Assembly: GCF_003994335.1 (NCBI RefSeq)
Contig: NZ_PNQZ01000061.1
Span: 216,063 to 280,062 of the forward strand
Reading direction: 5' to 3'
Source: Asaia sp. W19
GTDB taxonomy: Bacteria > Pseudomonadota > Alphaproteobacteria > Acetobacterales > Acetobacteraceae
Length of the DNA: 64,000 nucleotides
In this document: piece after piece, positions 23,897-31,948 of the stretch
Position numbering within the stretch: position 1 is the first letter of the stretch
Layout: every line of letters begins with the position of its first letter
Notes under the pieces: generated by a model
Databases searched by the model: none
What the model was told of the DNA's origin: nothing
Seen by the model: only the letters and a program-made list of their open reading frames with translations
Translations under genes and position numbers: made by a program

Positions 23897-25270
23897 TTAG
23901 TAAATCCCGCCTTGAGAAATTCCCGTGCCCAGCTCACCGGCTGACTGATAGGGGGCCTGACTGCTCGGGGACAGCCATCTGGACAGCAGGCCTCCATTCC
24001 CTCCACCCGTGAGAATCCCCCCTAATCCGAGCGCGCTCCCTACAATCGCATTTCCGAGGCTGCCGCTTTGCGTAGAGGTGCTGGTGCCACTTTGCTGGCT
24101 GCCGTAATTCCCGCTGACCAATCCCAGATAATCATTCAAGATTCCTGTCTGATATCCGTTCTGGTTCTGCCACTGCTGGTAAGCATTGGTCAGGGCGTTC
24201 TGGTCATTGCTCTGCTGCTGCTGACCGGCCCCAGCCTGGAGCTGGTAATTGTTCAGGGCATTTTGGACGGCGCTGTTCGTAGCAGAGTTACCCAACGAAG
24301 CGGCGTTCCCAAGCTGGCTGTTGGCCGCAAGCTGGGAGTTTGTGTTCTGCTGCTGAAGCCCAAGGAGTCCTGACGCGGCGCTAAGCTGGTTCGAGGTGTT
24401 GTACTGCGAGTTGTTCTGCTGGAGACCCGCAGTGCCAAGCGCAGAGGCATTGCCGAGGCTACCCTGAGTCCCCGCTGCACTGGCTGCTGTGCTGAGCCCG
24501 TTATTGTACGCGCTCAGAGCCGTTGAGAGGCCCTGATTGTAGGCGTTGTTCTGGAGCGCGGCGGCCTGTGTGGCTTTGGCCGTTGCAGCCTGACCCTGAG
24601 CCATAGCCGCCGCAGCACCTGCGCGGGACGAGTTCAGAGACCCGCCCTGAGCCGCCTGACGGTTGATGCCGGGGAGCGTCGTCTGGTTCAGCGTCTGGTC
24701 GATGGTCGCATCATTGGCTGCGATAGCCTGATTGACCGCCGACGAGTTCATGTAGGTGCCAGCGTTGGCCGCAAGCTGTGCCGTGGGGTCCGAGAGCGCC
24801 TGACTGGAGACGTTTGAAAGGGTGTTCTGGGCGTTGGTCAGGCCGTTCGTGCCGCTGATTGCGGCATTGTTCAGCGCGGACGATAGCGCACTCGTGGGAC
24901 CGCTGGACGATGTGGTGCCGTTGGCAATGCCGCTGAGAATGCCTGAAAGGCCACTATCAAGCCCCTGCGAGGCCAGCGAGGAGGCATTGTTGATGTACGG
25001 CGTCAGTGCTCCAAGGCCCGTTGATCCGGCAGAGGCCTGACCGCTGGAAAGGCTTGCGCCCGTCCCGTTGGCCCAATTATTGGCTCCTGCAATGGCACTA
25101 TCGAGAGTGCCATTTGTGCCAGCCGTCATCTGGCCCGTGTAGGGTCCGTTTGCAGACTGCTGATTGTAGTTCTGCTGGGCCTGGCCGAAGATGTTCTGAA
25201 CCTGGGACGCCTGGGGTGCCCAGGGTGACGTGGTAGAAGACGATTGCGTCTTGGTCTTGCTGCTTCCCAA
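23897..25270 (-). CDS. Gln/Asn/Ser-rich virion protein
   Basis: 457 aa with extreme composition bias: Ala, Asn, Gln, Ser and Gly make up most of the protein, with many LGNASALG- and NNYQL-like units. It opens MGSSKTKTQSSSTTSPWAPQ, a start I recognise from podoviral proteins encoded beside ejection proteins. Predicted to be a long, largely helical or disordered structural protein packed in the head or tail. No enzymatic motif. It precedes the transglycosylase-like gene by 5 nt. Confidence 0.65.
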   Translation of the reverse strand: MGSSKTKTQSSSTTSPWAPQASQVQNIFGQAQQNYNQQSANGPYTGQMTAGTNGTLDSAIAGANNWANGTGASLSSGQASAGSTGLGALTPYINNASSLASQGLDSGLSGILSGIANGTTSSSGPTSALSSALNNAAISGTNGLTNAQNTLSNVSSQALSDPTAQLAANAGTYMNSSAVNQAIAANDATIDQTLNQTTLPGINRQAAQGGSLNSSRAGAAAAMAQGQAATAKATQAAALQNNAYNQGLSTALSAYNNGLSTAASAAGTQGSLGNASALGTAGLQQNNSQYNTSNQLSAASGLLGLQQQNTNSQLAANSQLGNAASLGNSATNSAVQNALNNYQLQAGAGQQQQSNDQNALTNAYQQWQNQNGYQTGILNDYLGLVSGNYGSQQSGTSTSTQSGSLGNAIVGSALGLGGILTGGGNGGLLSRWLSPSSQAPYQSAGELGTGISQGGIY

Positions 25271-25295
25271 AGGGACTCCAAAGAGCCCCGCAGGG

Positions 25296-25652
25296 CTACG
25301 GGTTGAAAAGTAGAACGCGCTTTCCGGGGAACGGGCGACAGTGAATGGTCAGAGGCTCACCGCTTGACGACTCGATTACGGTTCCGCACGGAATGAACCC
25401 GGCAAGCGCCAAAAATTTCGGCTGAAGAGGGGCTGAGGGCTCTCTGAGGGCATATACAGGTTCCCCTAAGAGTCCCTGCGCGGCCTCTGTGTCGGCCCTG
25501 AACTGGCGCGCAGTCCCCGTGGTCCAGCGCCTTACATCAACATGGACGAAGATACATTCTGGACCGCGCTCGTAGCTGATCGTGTAGTCAGGGCGGACGA
25601 CCACCGGCACCTTATCCAGGGAAAGGCTTCCAAGAACTGCTGGCTGCGTCAT
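25296..25652 (-). CDS. Small virion-region protein, about 118 aa
   Basis: Beta-rich protein (VLGSLSLDKVPVVVRPDYTI, FIPCGTVIESSSGEPLTIHC). I chose ATG 25652 (MTQPAVLGSL...). A TTG at 25685 with GGAGG 4 nt upstream would add 11 residues and is a serious alternative. It overlaps the next upstream gene. No family recognised; probably a tail component. Confidence 0.55.
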   Translation of the reverse strand: MTQPAVLGSLSLDKVPVVVRPDYTISYERGPECIFVHVDVRRWTTGTARQFRADTEAAQGLLGEPVYALREPSAPLQPKFLALAGFIPCGTVIESSSGEPLTIHCRPFPGKRVLLFNP

Positions 25653-25893
25653 AGTAGACCCATTGGTCCTCTGTTTGCCCTTCAAGGGGCCTCCAAGGCG
25701 CCCTGGAGAGTCGTGGGGTCCCGTCTAGGGGTGCGACGGGGGCCTTAGACGCGGCTTGCGGGCAAAGCATGTTGAGCGCTCGAATTGATGCCGCGATGTT
25801 CCCCAGTTCCCGGTTCATGTAGTCCCGGTCGCTGCTCGCAAGGCTGGGTAAGGGGGAGACCGTGTACGCCTTAACGCCTGCTGACTGTGCCAT
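25612..25893 (-). CDS. Small virion-region protein, 93 aa
   Basis: Begins MAQSAGVKAYTVSPLPSLAS, then a helical segment (YMNRELGNIAASIRALNML) and an aromatic C-terminus (WVYYDAASSSWKPFPG). It overlaps its neighbours on both sides in the tail cluster. A short trimeric fibre-like or tail-tip protein is plausible but unproven. Confidence 0.55.
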   Translation of the reverse strand: MAQSAGVKAYTVSPLPSLASSDRDYMNRELGNIAASIRALNMLCPQAASKAPVAPLDGTPRLSRAPWRPLEGQTEDQWVYYDAASSSWKPFPG

Positions 25894-27500
25894 TAGCGCC
25901 TCCCCGCTGAAACAACGTCAGCATCGAACCCGACAACCTCGAAGTCTACCGGAGCATCGACCTCGAACCTGTAGCTCAGGTAGCGCCCACCAATGAGGGT
26001 ATCTACCTTGTACTGCGTAGTCGGGTCGAAGGTTACAGGCGCAGCCCATTTGAGGGGGCCTGCGGGCGTGTTGGAGCCTCCCAGCGTGATCGTGACGGGG
26101 GTTTCGGCATACATCACAGATTGAGGGTAGACGCGCCTTACATTCTTGTAGGTCGCCAGGTCTGATCCTTGAGTGTCGAGGTCTAGGCCGATACGCTGTA
26201 GGTAAGCGGAGGAATTGCAGTCAGCCTCAATCGCTAGATTGGGCAGACTACCCTTGTTCGCGAAGTCGTAGGCAAGCACACGGCTCTCTGAGATTGTCCC
26301 GGTAGATGCTGAGCCGAAGATCACGTTATCACTATGCGAGCCGTCGAGGCCCAAATAGGTATCCGAGGTAGTCGCGTAGGTCGGCCCATCGGAGTCATAC
26401 CGCGCATATGTCGGAGACTGATCTACGGACACCAACGATCCAGAGCACACGTTTGGTAGGTCTAGATACGACCAGGTTTGGCTGGTCAGGCTGTAGACCG
26501 CCGCGCGGTTACATCCCAGGCCGCTCCAGGGGGCGGCGGGGTCAGTCGTCGCGTAGCAGAACAGTATCTCTTTGTGGACCGGAGAGTAGATCGTGAAACA
26601 GGCCTCGGCGAGCTTCCGGTTCAGTGTCCCAAAGATGAAGTCTCTGGAAACGCCATCACAAATGGATCGCTGCGTTGTTCCATCATGGAAGTAGATGTCA
26701 GACGTTCCGAAACAGTAGTGCCCCCCTGCCACCTCGACCACACAGTTCGGTGCGATCAGCCCTCCGTCAATGCCGAGGCGGGTGAATGCGAATACAAGTT
26801 GGTCGCCTGTTTGTGTAACCAGGATAGCCTGATCCGAGGCATAGACGACAAACGCATCTTTCAGGGCGCACCCATCAACGATAGGCGAGGTTAGATCCTC
26901 AATGACGTTTTCGCCTGCATTGGTGGTTGCATCGTTCGCGTCCCAGGAGCCGGGGGGCTGCCCCGCAAGCGTCAGGTCTGACCACTTGAACATCTGAGGT
27001 ACGCTCTGCGCGCCTTTAGTGACCCCAAGGGCAATCATGTAGTCCCCGTAGTTTCTCAGGGAGCGGCAGGACCAGCTTGGGTCCCAACCTGGCAGCGTCT
27101 CGAACCTTCCGGATTGCGGCCCGAAGTATAAGGGGACAGCGCTGGGCTGGTTGAGGTACGTGACATCGCCTAAGGCCGTGGACGTAAAAGCCGCCCCCGG
27201 CGAATAGCTGGCCCCCGCCTCGGGGGTAAGATCAACGGCATCACCCGATGAAACATGCGTGATCGCAGAGGTGGACACGCTGATGATCATGTCATTGAGC
27301 GATGCAGGGCGGTATGAAAAGACGTAAGAGGGCGCGGCGGTTAGCGGCACGGCGGTCTTCAGTACCGGAGCGCGCTCCGCCTTATTGGCGTGAAACCGGA
27401 CGTTCGCCCCGCTCGACCAGGCATTCAGGCCCAGCTCAGCGGGGTTTGGGTCCGAGACGATTCCAGCGCCGGATAGCCCCCGGAATTGAACGAGAGCCAT
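25893..27500 (-). CDS. Tail/virion structural protein, 535 aa
   Basis: Opens MALVQFRGLSGAGIVSDPNP with NAWSSGANVRFHANKAERAP, a start I associate with podoviral tail (nozzle-like) proteins. The rest is nearly all beta-structure, with repeating short strands (VSTSAITHVSSGDAVDL, LIGGRYLSYRFEVDAPVDF) consistent with a propeller or stacked-sheet tail tube. AAGGA lies 6 nt upstream of the ATG. Likely forms the tail nozzle below the adaptor; assignment by pattern and position. Confidence 0.7.
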   Translation of the reverse strand: MALVQFRGLSGAGIVSDPNPAELGLNAWSSGANVRFHANKAERAPVLKTAVPLTAAPSYVFSYRPASLNDMIISVSTSAITHVSSGDAVDLTPEAGASYSPGAAFTSTALGDVTYLNQPSAVPLYFGPQSGRFETLPGWDPSWSCRSLRNYGDYMIALGVTKGAQSVPQMFKWSDLTLAGQPPGSWDANDATTNAGENVIEDLTSPIVDGCALKDAFVVYASDQAILVTQTGDQLVFAFTRLGIDGGLIAPNCVVEVAGGHYCFGTSDIYFHDGTTQRSICDGVSRDFIFGTLNRKLAEACFTIYSPVHKEILFCYATTDPAAPWSGLGCNRAAVYSLTSQTWSYLDLPNVCSGSLVSVDQSPTYARYDSDGPTYATTSDTYLGLDGSHSDNVIFGSASTGTISESRVLAYDFANKGSLPNLAIEADCNSSAYLQRIGLDLDTQGSDLATYKNVRRVYPQSVMYAETPVTITLGGSNTPAGPLKWAAPVTFDPTTQYKVDTLIGGRYLSYRFEVDAPVDFEVVGFDADVVSAGRR

Positions 27501-27509
27501 CAGGTGTCC

Positions 27510-28457
27510 TTAAGTTTTCATGATGAAGCAGAGGGCGAAGTATGGCGGCATCGTGGGGACTGTGTGCTGATGTGCGCCGTCTTGAGCGATAGAGTGGCTG
27601 TGCGCTGCCTGTGAGATCGCCACGTTGTGGGTGTGCTGGCCGTCTGTGCTGATGCCGTGCGTATGAGCAGCTCCAGCCCCAGCGCCGCCCGTGTACGGCC
27701 CCTGTATCGCAGAGTTGCCGTTGATCGAGGTAAGAAGCGAGGTCGTGCCGCTCGTAGACGTTACGATCTGGGCGGATGCAGAACCCGCTTGTTGGTGGGA
27801 GTGGGAAGGTATTTCGTCGTTGGTCAGGGCGTGTTGAAGGGTGTTGCCTCCATGGCCATGACCACCCTGAGCGTCGGTCGAGACGCTCGCTGAGAACGCC
27901 CCCGCCGCGCCCGTGTAGCCCCCATGGGTGTGCGCGCCCTGGACATCCGATAGAGATGCCGCCGCGCCGCCAGTGTTGTAGGGGGCGTAGCTGCCACCCG
28001 CGCCGATGATGAATCGGCCCCGGAGGTCAGGTGTGCCGTTGTTACCATCGCAGATTACCCATCCTGCGGGGATCGCAGCGATAGCTCCTGACCACGCAAT
28101 GATACCCCCTGAGGGAACGAGAAAGGCCCCGACGCTGACCCCCGCGAGTGTGATCGACCCGGTGGTATCGAGACCGGTTGCGGCCACTCTACCGGAGACT
28201 CCCAGGTTGCCTGAAGAGTTGCTGAGGGTGAGCGCAGTCGTTCCTGAAAGCACCAAGCTTCCGGCGGTCGCAAAGGCATCTGCAACGGTGTTCAGCACCG
28301 TGTGGCTGGCCGTCACGGCTCCGGCGATGTTCGGGAAAGTGGCTTTCAGCGTAGCCTTAATCAGCCGCATATGGCTGTCGGCCTGATTGACCCCATCAGT
28401 GTGCGCCGGATTTGAGGGCACGAGGTCGGAGATATAGGTGCCACTTTCGAGCGCCAT
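27510..28457 (-). CDS. Tail fibre protein with tail-collar domain
   Basis: 315 aa, first gene of the leftward late operon (AAGGA 8 nt before ATG). N-terminus MALESGTYISDLVPSNPAHT and DGVNQADSHMRLIKATLKAT is the standard phage-tail attachment segment. A collar domain follows (IPAGWVICDGNNGTPDLRGR, FIIGAGG) with several His-containing repeats (EIPSHSHQQAG, AAHTHGISTDGQHTHNV) that probably bind metal in a trimeric fibre. It binds the cell surface or links fibres to the tail. Confidence 0.85.
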   Translation of the reverse strand: MALESGTYISDLVPSNPAHTDGVNQADSHMRLIKATLKATFPNIAGAVTASHTVLNTVADAFATAGSLVLSGTTALTLSNSSGNLGVSGRVAATGLDTTGSITLAGVSVGAFLVPSGGIIAWSGAIAAIPAGWVICDGNNGTPDLRGRFIIGAGGSYAPYNTGGAAASLSDVQGAHTHGGYTGAAGAFSASVSTDAQGGHGHGGNTLQHALTNDEIPSHSHQQAGSASAQIVTSTSGTTSLLTSINGNSAIQGPYTGGAGAGAAHTHGISTDGQHTHNVAISQAAHSHSIAQDGAHQHTVPTMPPYFALCFIMKT

Positions 28458-28879
28458 ACGGGGATTCCTTATGAGGCCTTGAGAGGCACGGGTTGTTTCT
28501 GGATTGTTTCTGAGGGACCCCTATGGGGGTCTGAAAAGGATGTTAGAGGGTCCCGAAGCGCGTAGGCCTCCGACCATCTTCTATTGCCTACATAGCTTGG
28601 TCGCCTGTCCTGAGAGGGCGCTTGAGGGGCGTTTAAGGGGAGCCTTAGGGTGGTTTAGGGTGGATTCCAACGCGCCAGCCCCACAGGAAAAGCCCGACTA
28701 TGACTACAACTAACAACAGCTTTAGCGGGATTTTTGAAAAGGGAATGTTTTGACCCCCACGGGGCCTGGAAAACGCCCAAGCACGCCACTGCGCGGCGCG
28801 TTGCGTCCTAAATTCTGTCCTAAACTTACGAGCACACTGATTAAGTGTAGCGTTCACAGTGTGTTGGTAAGGTTAGACG

Positions 28880-28896
28880 ACAGCTTAAGTAGCTGT
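28880..28896. repeat. Hyphenated palindrome, candidate operator
   Basis: ACAGCT-TAAGT-AGCTGT: perfect 6-bp arms around a 5-bp centre. The size and symmetry suit a dimeric repressor site upstream of the divergent operons. No binding evidence. Confidence 0.45.
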
Positions 28897-28981
28897 TGTG
28901 GTGCGGTTATCGGTGCTGATGGCCGCTGTGCCTACGCCTGGAACACCTGAAGTGCGCCGCGGTCTAACCGTCTGGTAGCGC

Positions 28982-29010
28982 CACGATATCGCCCGCCCGG
29001 TTATATCGTG
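28982..29010. repeat. Inverted repeat CACGATAT/ATATCGTG
   Basis: Perfect 8-bp arms (28982-28989 and 29003-29010) with a 13-nt GC-rich loop, followed 28 nt later by a run of nine A on the plus strand. On the minus strand this gives a T-run well before the stem, so it is not a classical terminator. It may be an operator or an RNA hairpin. Confidence 0.45.
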
Positions 29011-29069
29011 GGGGCGATGCGCGCAGGCGTTGAAGAAAAAAAAATCCGGTTAACCTGCAACGTTATCGA

Positions 29070-29098
29070 TTGACAGGCGTGTTTGGTGGTCATAGGGT
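29070..29098 (+). promoter_or_regulatory. Putative sigma70-type promoter for the small-gene operon
   Basis: TTGACA (29070-29075), a 17-nt spacer and TAGGGT (29093-29098), 60 bp upstream of the first small gene. The -35 box is perfect and the -10 is weak (3 of 6), as expected for a regulated promoter. Confidence 0.5.
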
Positions 29099-29157
29099 AG
29101 CCACATCGCAAACCTGGCGGCTTCATAATAAACCGCTAACGTTACTGGATACTGATC

Positions 29158-29436
29158 ATGGCAATCGTAATCACCACAAAATACATCGGACCAACAAACT
29201 CTCGCGGAAGCCGAGTTAAGGCAGTAACGGGTGACAACAACCCTTCAACGGGCAAACCAGCCACCCTGACAATTTCATGGGACTGCTCATTAAATTCGGC
29301 TGACAACCACAAAGCCGCTGCGAAGGCTCTTGCAGAGCGCCTGACATGGGATGGGGAGTGGCACAGCGGAGAGACCGACACGGGCTATGTGTTCGTCCGA
29401 TTTGGTGCGGCTAACTCTTTCAGCGTGGAGGGCTGA
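29158..29436 (+). CDS. Hypothetical phage early protein, 92 aa
   Basis: First gene of a rightward operon of five small proteins. Begins MAIVITTKYIGPTNSRGSR, then KAVTGDNNPSTGKPATLTIS and a Trp/Gly-rich second half, probably a small beta-rich domain. There is no clear Shine-Dalgarno; instead the leader CTAACGTTACTGGATACTGATC resembles that of the gene at 30282. I recall similar small proteins in other proteobacterial phages, without known function. Confidence 0.65.
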   Translation: MAIVITTKYIGPTNSRGSRVKAVTGDNNPSTGKPATLTISWDCSLNSADNHKAAAKALAERLTWDGEWHSGETDTGYVFVRFGAANSFSVEG

Positions 29437-29439
29437 GCC

Positions 29440-29604
29440 ATGCTCTGCAATAGCTGGATCATATCCGACCGCGCCACAGGCAGGGCCGTCTTTGAGACCT
29501 TCTCAGAGGTCACGGCCTCACAGGTCAACCTAGCGCGCTACGCCGTCCACACAGCGCATGAGTGGCTTGCAGCCTTGAACAAGCGTACCAAAGCGGAGGG
29601 CTGA
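29440..29604 (+). CDS. Hypothetical phage early protein, 54 aa
   Basis: Small gene with ATG 29440, two bases after the preceding stop codon; the preceding GTGGAGGGC supplies GGAG. Product MLCNSWIISDRATGRAVFET, then a helical half (RYAVHTAHEWLAALNK). I recall similar short proteins beside phage early genes; no function known. Confidence 0.65.
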   Translation: MLCNSWIISDRATGRAVFETFSEVTASQVNLARYAVHTAHEWLAALNKRTKAEG

Positions 29605-29607
29605 GCC

Positions 29608-29976
29608 ATGAGCAAGAGACCCGCGCTTGCCTCTCTAGACGCCGCTACACGGGCTTATTTCAAAGGTACTCAACACGAACGGGAATGGGCGCGCAAAGCC
29701 ACCTGCACAAAAGACACGCGAGAGGACCTTCAGCGCGCCTATTCATCCCCTCAGGTCCGCTGCATACGCCTCTACATGGACGATCTGGCAGGCCGTGCGC
29801 GGTACTCCAAGCCGACTGAAGCCGCCATGCGCGCAATCGCCGTAGCGGCGCTCTGGATGGCTTGGAAGGAATCCCAGATCGGCCGCCCTCTAGCGCCCTC
29901 TGAGGTCCCTCTATGGGCTCTCCCCTGCAAGTCTCCTTCAGACGCCCTTCAAAACCTCTCAGGAGTCCCTTCATGA
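29608..29976 (+). CDS. Hypothetical phage early protein, 122 aa
   Basis: Three nt after the previous stop, with GGAGG in the upstream coding end. Basic, mostly helical (YFKGTQHEREWARKATCTKD, EAAMRAIAVAALWMAWKESQ). The stop overlaps the following start (ATGA). No motif recognised. Confidence 0.65.
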   Translation: MSKRPALASLDAATRAYFKGTQHEREWARKATCTKDTREDLQRAYSSPQVRCIRLYMDDLAGRARYSKPTEAAMRAIAVAALWMAWKESQIGRPLAPSEVPLWALPCKSPSDALQNLSGVPS

Positions 29977-30230
29977 CCATCAAAAGCCTAACTGAAGCTG
30001 CCCTGAGAGGGCAGGCCGGAGCGCCCACGTTATTAGGCCCTGAAGATCGAGAACACATAGGCGCGTTTCAGGTGGGAGCTGCGATATCTGACACCTGCAA
30101 GATATCCACACCAATCGAAAGCGTCGTGTTTGGTCGGGGTCAGTACGGTGTCACGCTATCTGACGGGCGCATGATAGCCGCCGAGTTCAGGCAGGGAGGG
30201 TCAGCTTTGGACCTGTACCTGCTGAAGTGA
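29973..30230 (+). CDS. Hypothetical phage early protein, 85 aa
   Basis: The ATG at 29973 overlaps the preceding stop (ATGA) and has AGGAG 7 nt upstream, so it is preferred over an in-frame ATG at 29913. N-terminal helical part (MTIKSLTEAALRGQAG) then a beta-rich part (SVVFGRGQYGVTLSDGRMIA). Function unknown. Confidence 0.65.
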   Translation: MTIKSLTEAALRGQAGAPTLLGPEDREHIGAFQVGAAISDTCKISTPIESVVFGRGQYGVTLSDGRMIAAEFRQGGSALDLYLLK

Positions 30231-30281
30231 TCGCACTCCGCGCAGTTCCAAGATAACCTCTAACATCATCGGATAACTCTC

Positions 30282-30470
30282 ATGCTTACACGGTGCAACG
30301 GGTTCGCTATCATCAAACGCCGCAGCGGTGTGTTCTTATTAATCGAGCCTCACGCTGACGGCTCGCATACAGCCCATTGTGAGGCCACCCTAACAGCCGT
30401 TGTCGCCAGGGCGCTGATGATGGAGCCGGGGGAAAGTCGTGTGTGGGCTCCCCAGCCTTCTATTGCGTAA
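30282..30470 (+). CDS. Hypothetical phage early protein, 62 aa
   Basis: Follows a 51-bp gap. The leader CTAACATCATCGGATAACTCTC mirrors the leader of the operon's first gene and has no strong Shine-Dalgarno. Product MLTRCNGFAIIKRRSGVFLL..., a small mixed protein. Its stop codon lies inside the left arm of the 24-bp inverted repeat. Confidence 0.55.
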   Translation: MLTRCNGFAIIKRRSGVFLLIEPHADGSHTAHCEATLTAVVARALMMEPGESRVWAPQPSIA

Positions 30471-30611
30471 TTCAAATCGTCAATGCCCTGAGGTCTCTCT
30501 AACGGACCTCTGCCGCTTCCTCTGACAGCTCCCTGATGGTCACTTTCAGGGAGCTTTTGCGCGTCTGGGGCAGCGGGCGGCGGAAGCGACGATTTGAATT
30601 ACGCAATAGAA
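30458..30611. repeat. Perfect 24-bp inverted repeat framing a terminator
   Basis: TTCTATTGCGTAATTCAAATCGTC at 30458-30481 (quoted in two parts: TTCTATTGCGTA, ATTCAAATCGTC) is exactly reverse-complementary to 30588-30611. A diverged third copy (GACGATTAGACTTACGCAATAG) is at 32680-32701. The 106-bp interior carries two hairpins. Could be a mobile-element trace, a recombination site or a long-range RNA stem. Confidence 0.8.
30527..30558 (+). terminator. Rho-independent terminator of the small-gene operon
   Basis: AGCTCCCTGA (30527-30536) and TCAGGGAGCT (30546-30555) form a perfect 10-bp stem with a 9-nt loop, followed by TTT. It ends the rightward operon before the regulator gene at 30914. Confidence 0.85.
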
Positions 30612-30913
30612 CAAGGGCGAGGAAAAAAGTTATCTATAAAGGATACATATAGAGTTCTCTAAAAGTCCTTTAAGGTGCCTCTAAAGGTGCGTTGAGGGTT
30701 GCCTCAGGTTTCTTTGGGTGTCCCGTAGGTATCAGCCCCCACAATCCCCCTCTGATCAGAGTGCCTTGTAAAGGTGCTTCAGGACTCTGATAGGGTGTTT
30801 CAATAAACTGATAACTCAGCTAGTGAACTCTTGACGCCTCCCGGTGTTAGGGTGGCGACAGTTGATAATCTGACTGGGCCTGGCCTGGTGCACCGTACAG
30901 GAGGATAGATGTT
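30612..30913. other. Regulator upstream region
   Basis: No convincing gene. The stretch is AT-rich at its left end and holds GATAAT (30865 area) as a possible -10 box, a third TTAGGGTGG word at 30847-30855, and several short AGGTGCCT-like direct repeats around 30660-30690. The XRE regulator's own operator probably lies here. Confidence 0.4.
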
Positions 30914-31267
30914 GTGGCTGACTACAGCATAAACGTCTCGTTTGAAGATCGTAGGCGAGGGGGTGAGTATCTTATACAGGCCCGTGAAGCTGCTGGCCTG
31001 ATGGCCAAGGATGTCGCAAAGCATCTTGGAGTTACAGCCGCGTTCATGTCGAACTTGGAGCGGGGCAAGACCCCCGTTAAGCCAGCCTACGTTCTTAAAC
31101 TGGCTGATCTGTACGGGGTACCTCAGGCTGAGTTTGCCAAGCGGATGCTGCGGTATAGAGACCCGGTGATGTACGCCATGCTGTTTGGTGTTGAGGGTGA
31201 CAGGGAACTTGAGGTGACGGTCAAGGCGCTGCTGGAGGCAGCAGAGATGAAGCCGGAGGGCAAGTGA
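30914..31267 (+). CDS. XRE-family helix-turn-helix regulator
   Basis: 117 aa, GTG start with CAGGAGG upstream. An HTH domain occupies about residues 17-70 (EYLIQAREAAGLMAKDVAKH, LGVTAAFMSNLERGKTPVKP), the classic Cro/CI type DNA-binding fold. The C-terminus is short and helical, without a protease-type CI domain, so it is not an SOS-cleavable repressor. Placed between the early operon terminator and accessory genes, it may be the lysogeny repressor or a Cro-like factor. The stop overlaps a tiny ORF (TGATG). Confidence 0.8.
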   Translation: MADYSINVSFEDRRRGGEYLIQAREAAGLMAKDVAKHLGVTAAFMSNLERGKTPVKPAYVLKLADLYGVPQAEFAKRMLRYRDPVMYAMLFGVEGDRELEVTVKALLEAAEMKPEGK

Positions 31268-31350
31268 TGACCTCCGGAAGTGGTTATGTGGGGCTGCTGT
31301 GGGTGTCGCTGTCTGAGGGCGCTGTAAGTGATCTCACGGAGGACTTATAG
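31267..31350 (+). CDS. Possible 27-aa coupled peptide
   Basis: ATG overlaps the regulator's stop (TGATG). Product MTSGSGYVGLLWVSLSEGAV plus seven residues, partly hydrophobic. It overlaps the 3' end of the opposing lipoprotein gene. Too short to be sure; kept because of the coupling signal. Confidence 0.25.
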   Translation: MTSGSGYVGLLWVSLSEGAVSDLTEDL

Positions 31351-31756
31351 CTGGGTGCTGGGCAGCTACCACCGCTGAGCGCCTACGGTTCTCTTGCCGG
31401 GTCTGAAGGGCGGTGCCGAACGCCTGCTTCTGGCTGTCCCAGGCAGCCATCCCCTGCGCTGGTGAAATCTGCCCGTGATCCACCTGCGCCCCGGTGACTG
31501 CGTGTTCTGCGTCCATTTTCGAGAGTAGGTCGGTGTCTGGTCCGACAAGGGCAGTGCCGTACTCAATGTCGTTGGTTCCCAGGCATGTCGCCAGGTTTGC
31601 CACGTAGCCCGGTCTGAACGGGTACATTTTCGTGCAGGCGTCATTTGCCGCATTGTACGCACTGTTGGTCTTTTTGAGTTGTTCAGCAGGAGAGGATGCA
31701 CAGGCGCTGAGAGCGCAGGCGGTCACGATGGTGGTGATGGTGTGTCTTAGGTGCAT
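31334..31756 (-). CDS. Predicted lipoprotein, accessory phage gene
   Basis: 140 aa with a lipoprotein signal (MHLRHTITTIVTACALSACA; lipobox LSAC). The mature part is helical with conserved-looking Cys residues (DACTKMYPF, ATCLGT) and a Gln/Arg-rich C-terminus. It is transcribed against the regulator, as lysogenic-conversion genes often are. A role in altering the host outer membrane is possible but not shown. Confidence 0.65.
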   Translation of the reverse strand: MHLRHTITTIVTACALSACASSPAEQLKKTNSAYNAANDACTKMYPFRPGYVANLATCLGTNDIEYGTALVGPDTDLLSKMDAEHAVTGAQVDHGQISPAQGMAAWDSQKQAFGTALQTRQENRRRSAVVAAQHPAISPP

Positions 31757-31948
31757 TTCTAATCTTCTGTTTGTGGTGGCGCAGTCACGCTGGCCGAAAA
31801 CCCCTTAATATCCAGTTAAAACCCGCCACGCATTTCGTGGAGAAGTTCGACAAGTTCAAAGGCAGCAGGAAGATTTTCGCGCTCGATGAAGGGTGGAAGG
31901 TGTTGCCGGAGCTTTATCGGTCTGGGGAGTTGACCATGAGGGGGAGTT

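Larger units (their letters stand above)
28458..29157. other. Divergent intergenic/control region of the prophage
   Basis: About 700 bp lies between the leftward late operon and the rightward small-gene operon. It contains two TTAGGGTGG words (28645, 28655), a hyphenated palindrome, a hairpin with A-rich flank, GGTTAACC (29048) and a sigma70-like promoter, annotated separately where clear. A weak 70-codon minus-strand frame (28645-28857) ends in one membrane helix (KLLLVVVIVGLFLWGWRV) but lacks a convincing ribosome binding site. Presumably this is where late and early transcription diverge. Confidence 0.6.

Noticed and set aside
28504..28713. 69-codon plus-strand frame upstream of the small-gene operon
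   Set aside because: No Shine-Dalgarno, Arg/Pro-rich composition typical of non-coding GC-rich DNA, and it overlaps putative control elements.
30612..30913. T7-type phage RNA polymerase promoters
   Set aside because: I found no conserved 20-bp promoter-like sequence repeated before phage operons, and no phage RNA polymerase gene is present in the window.
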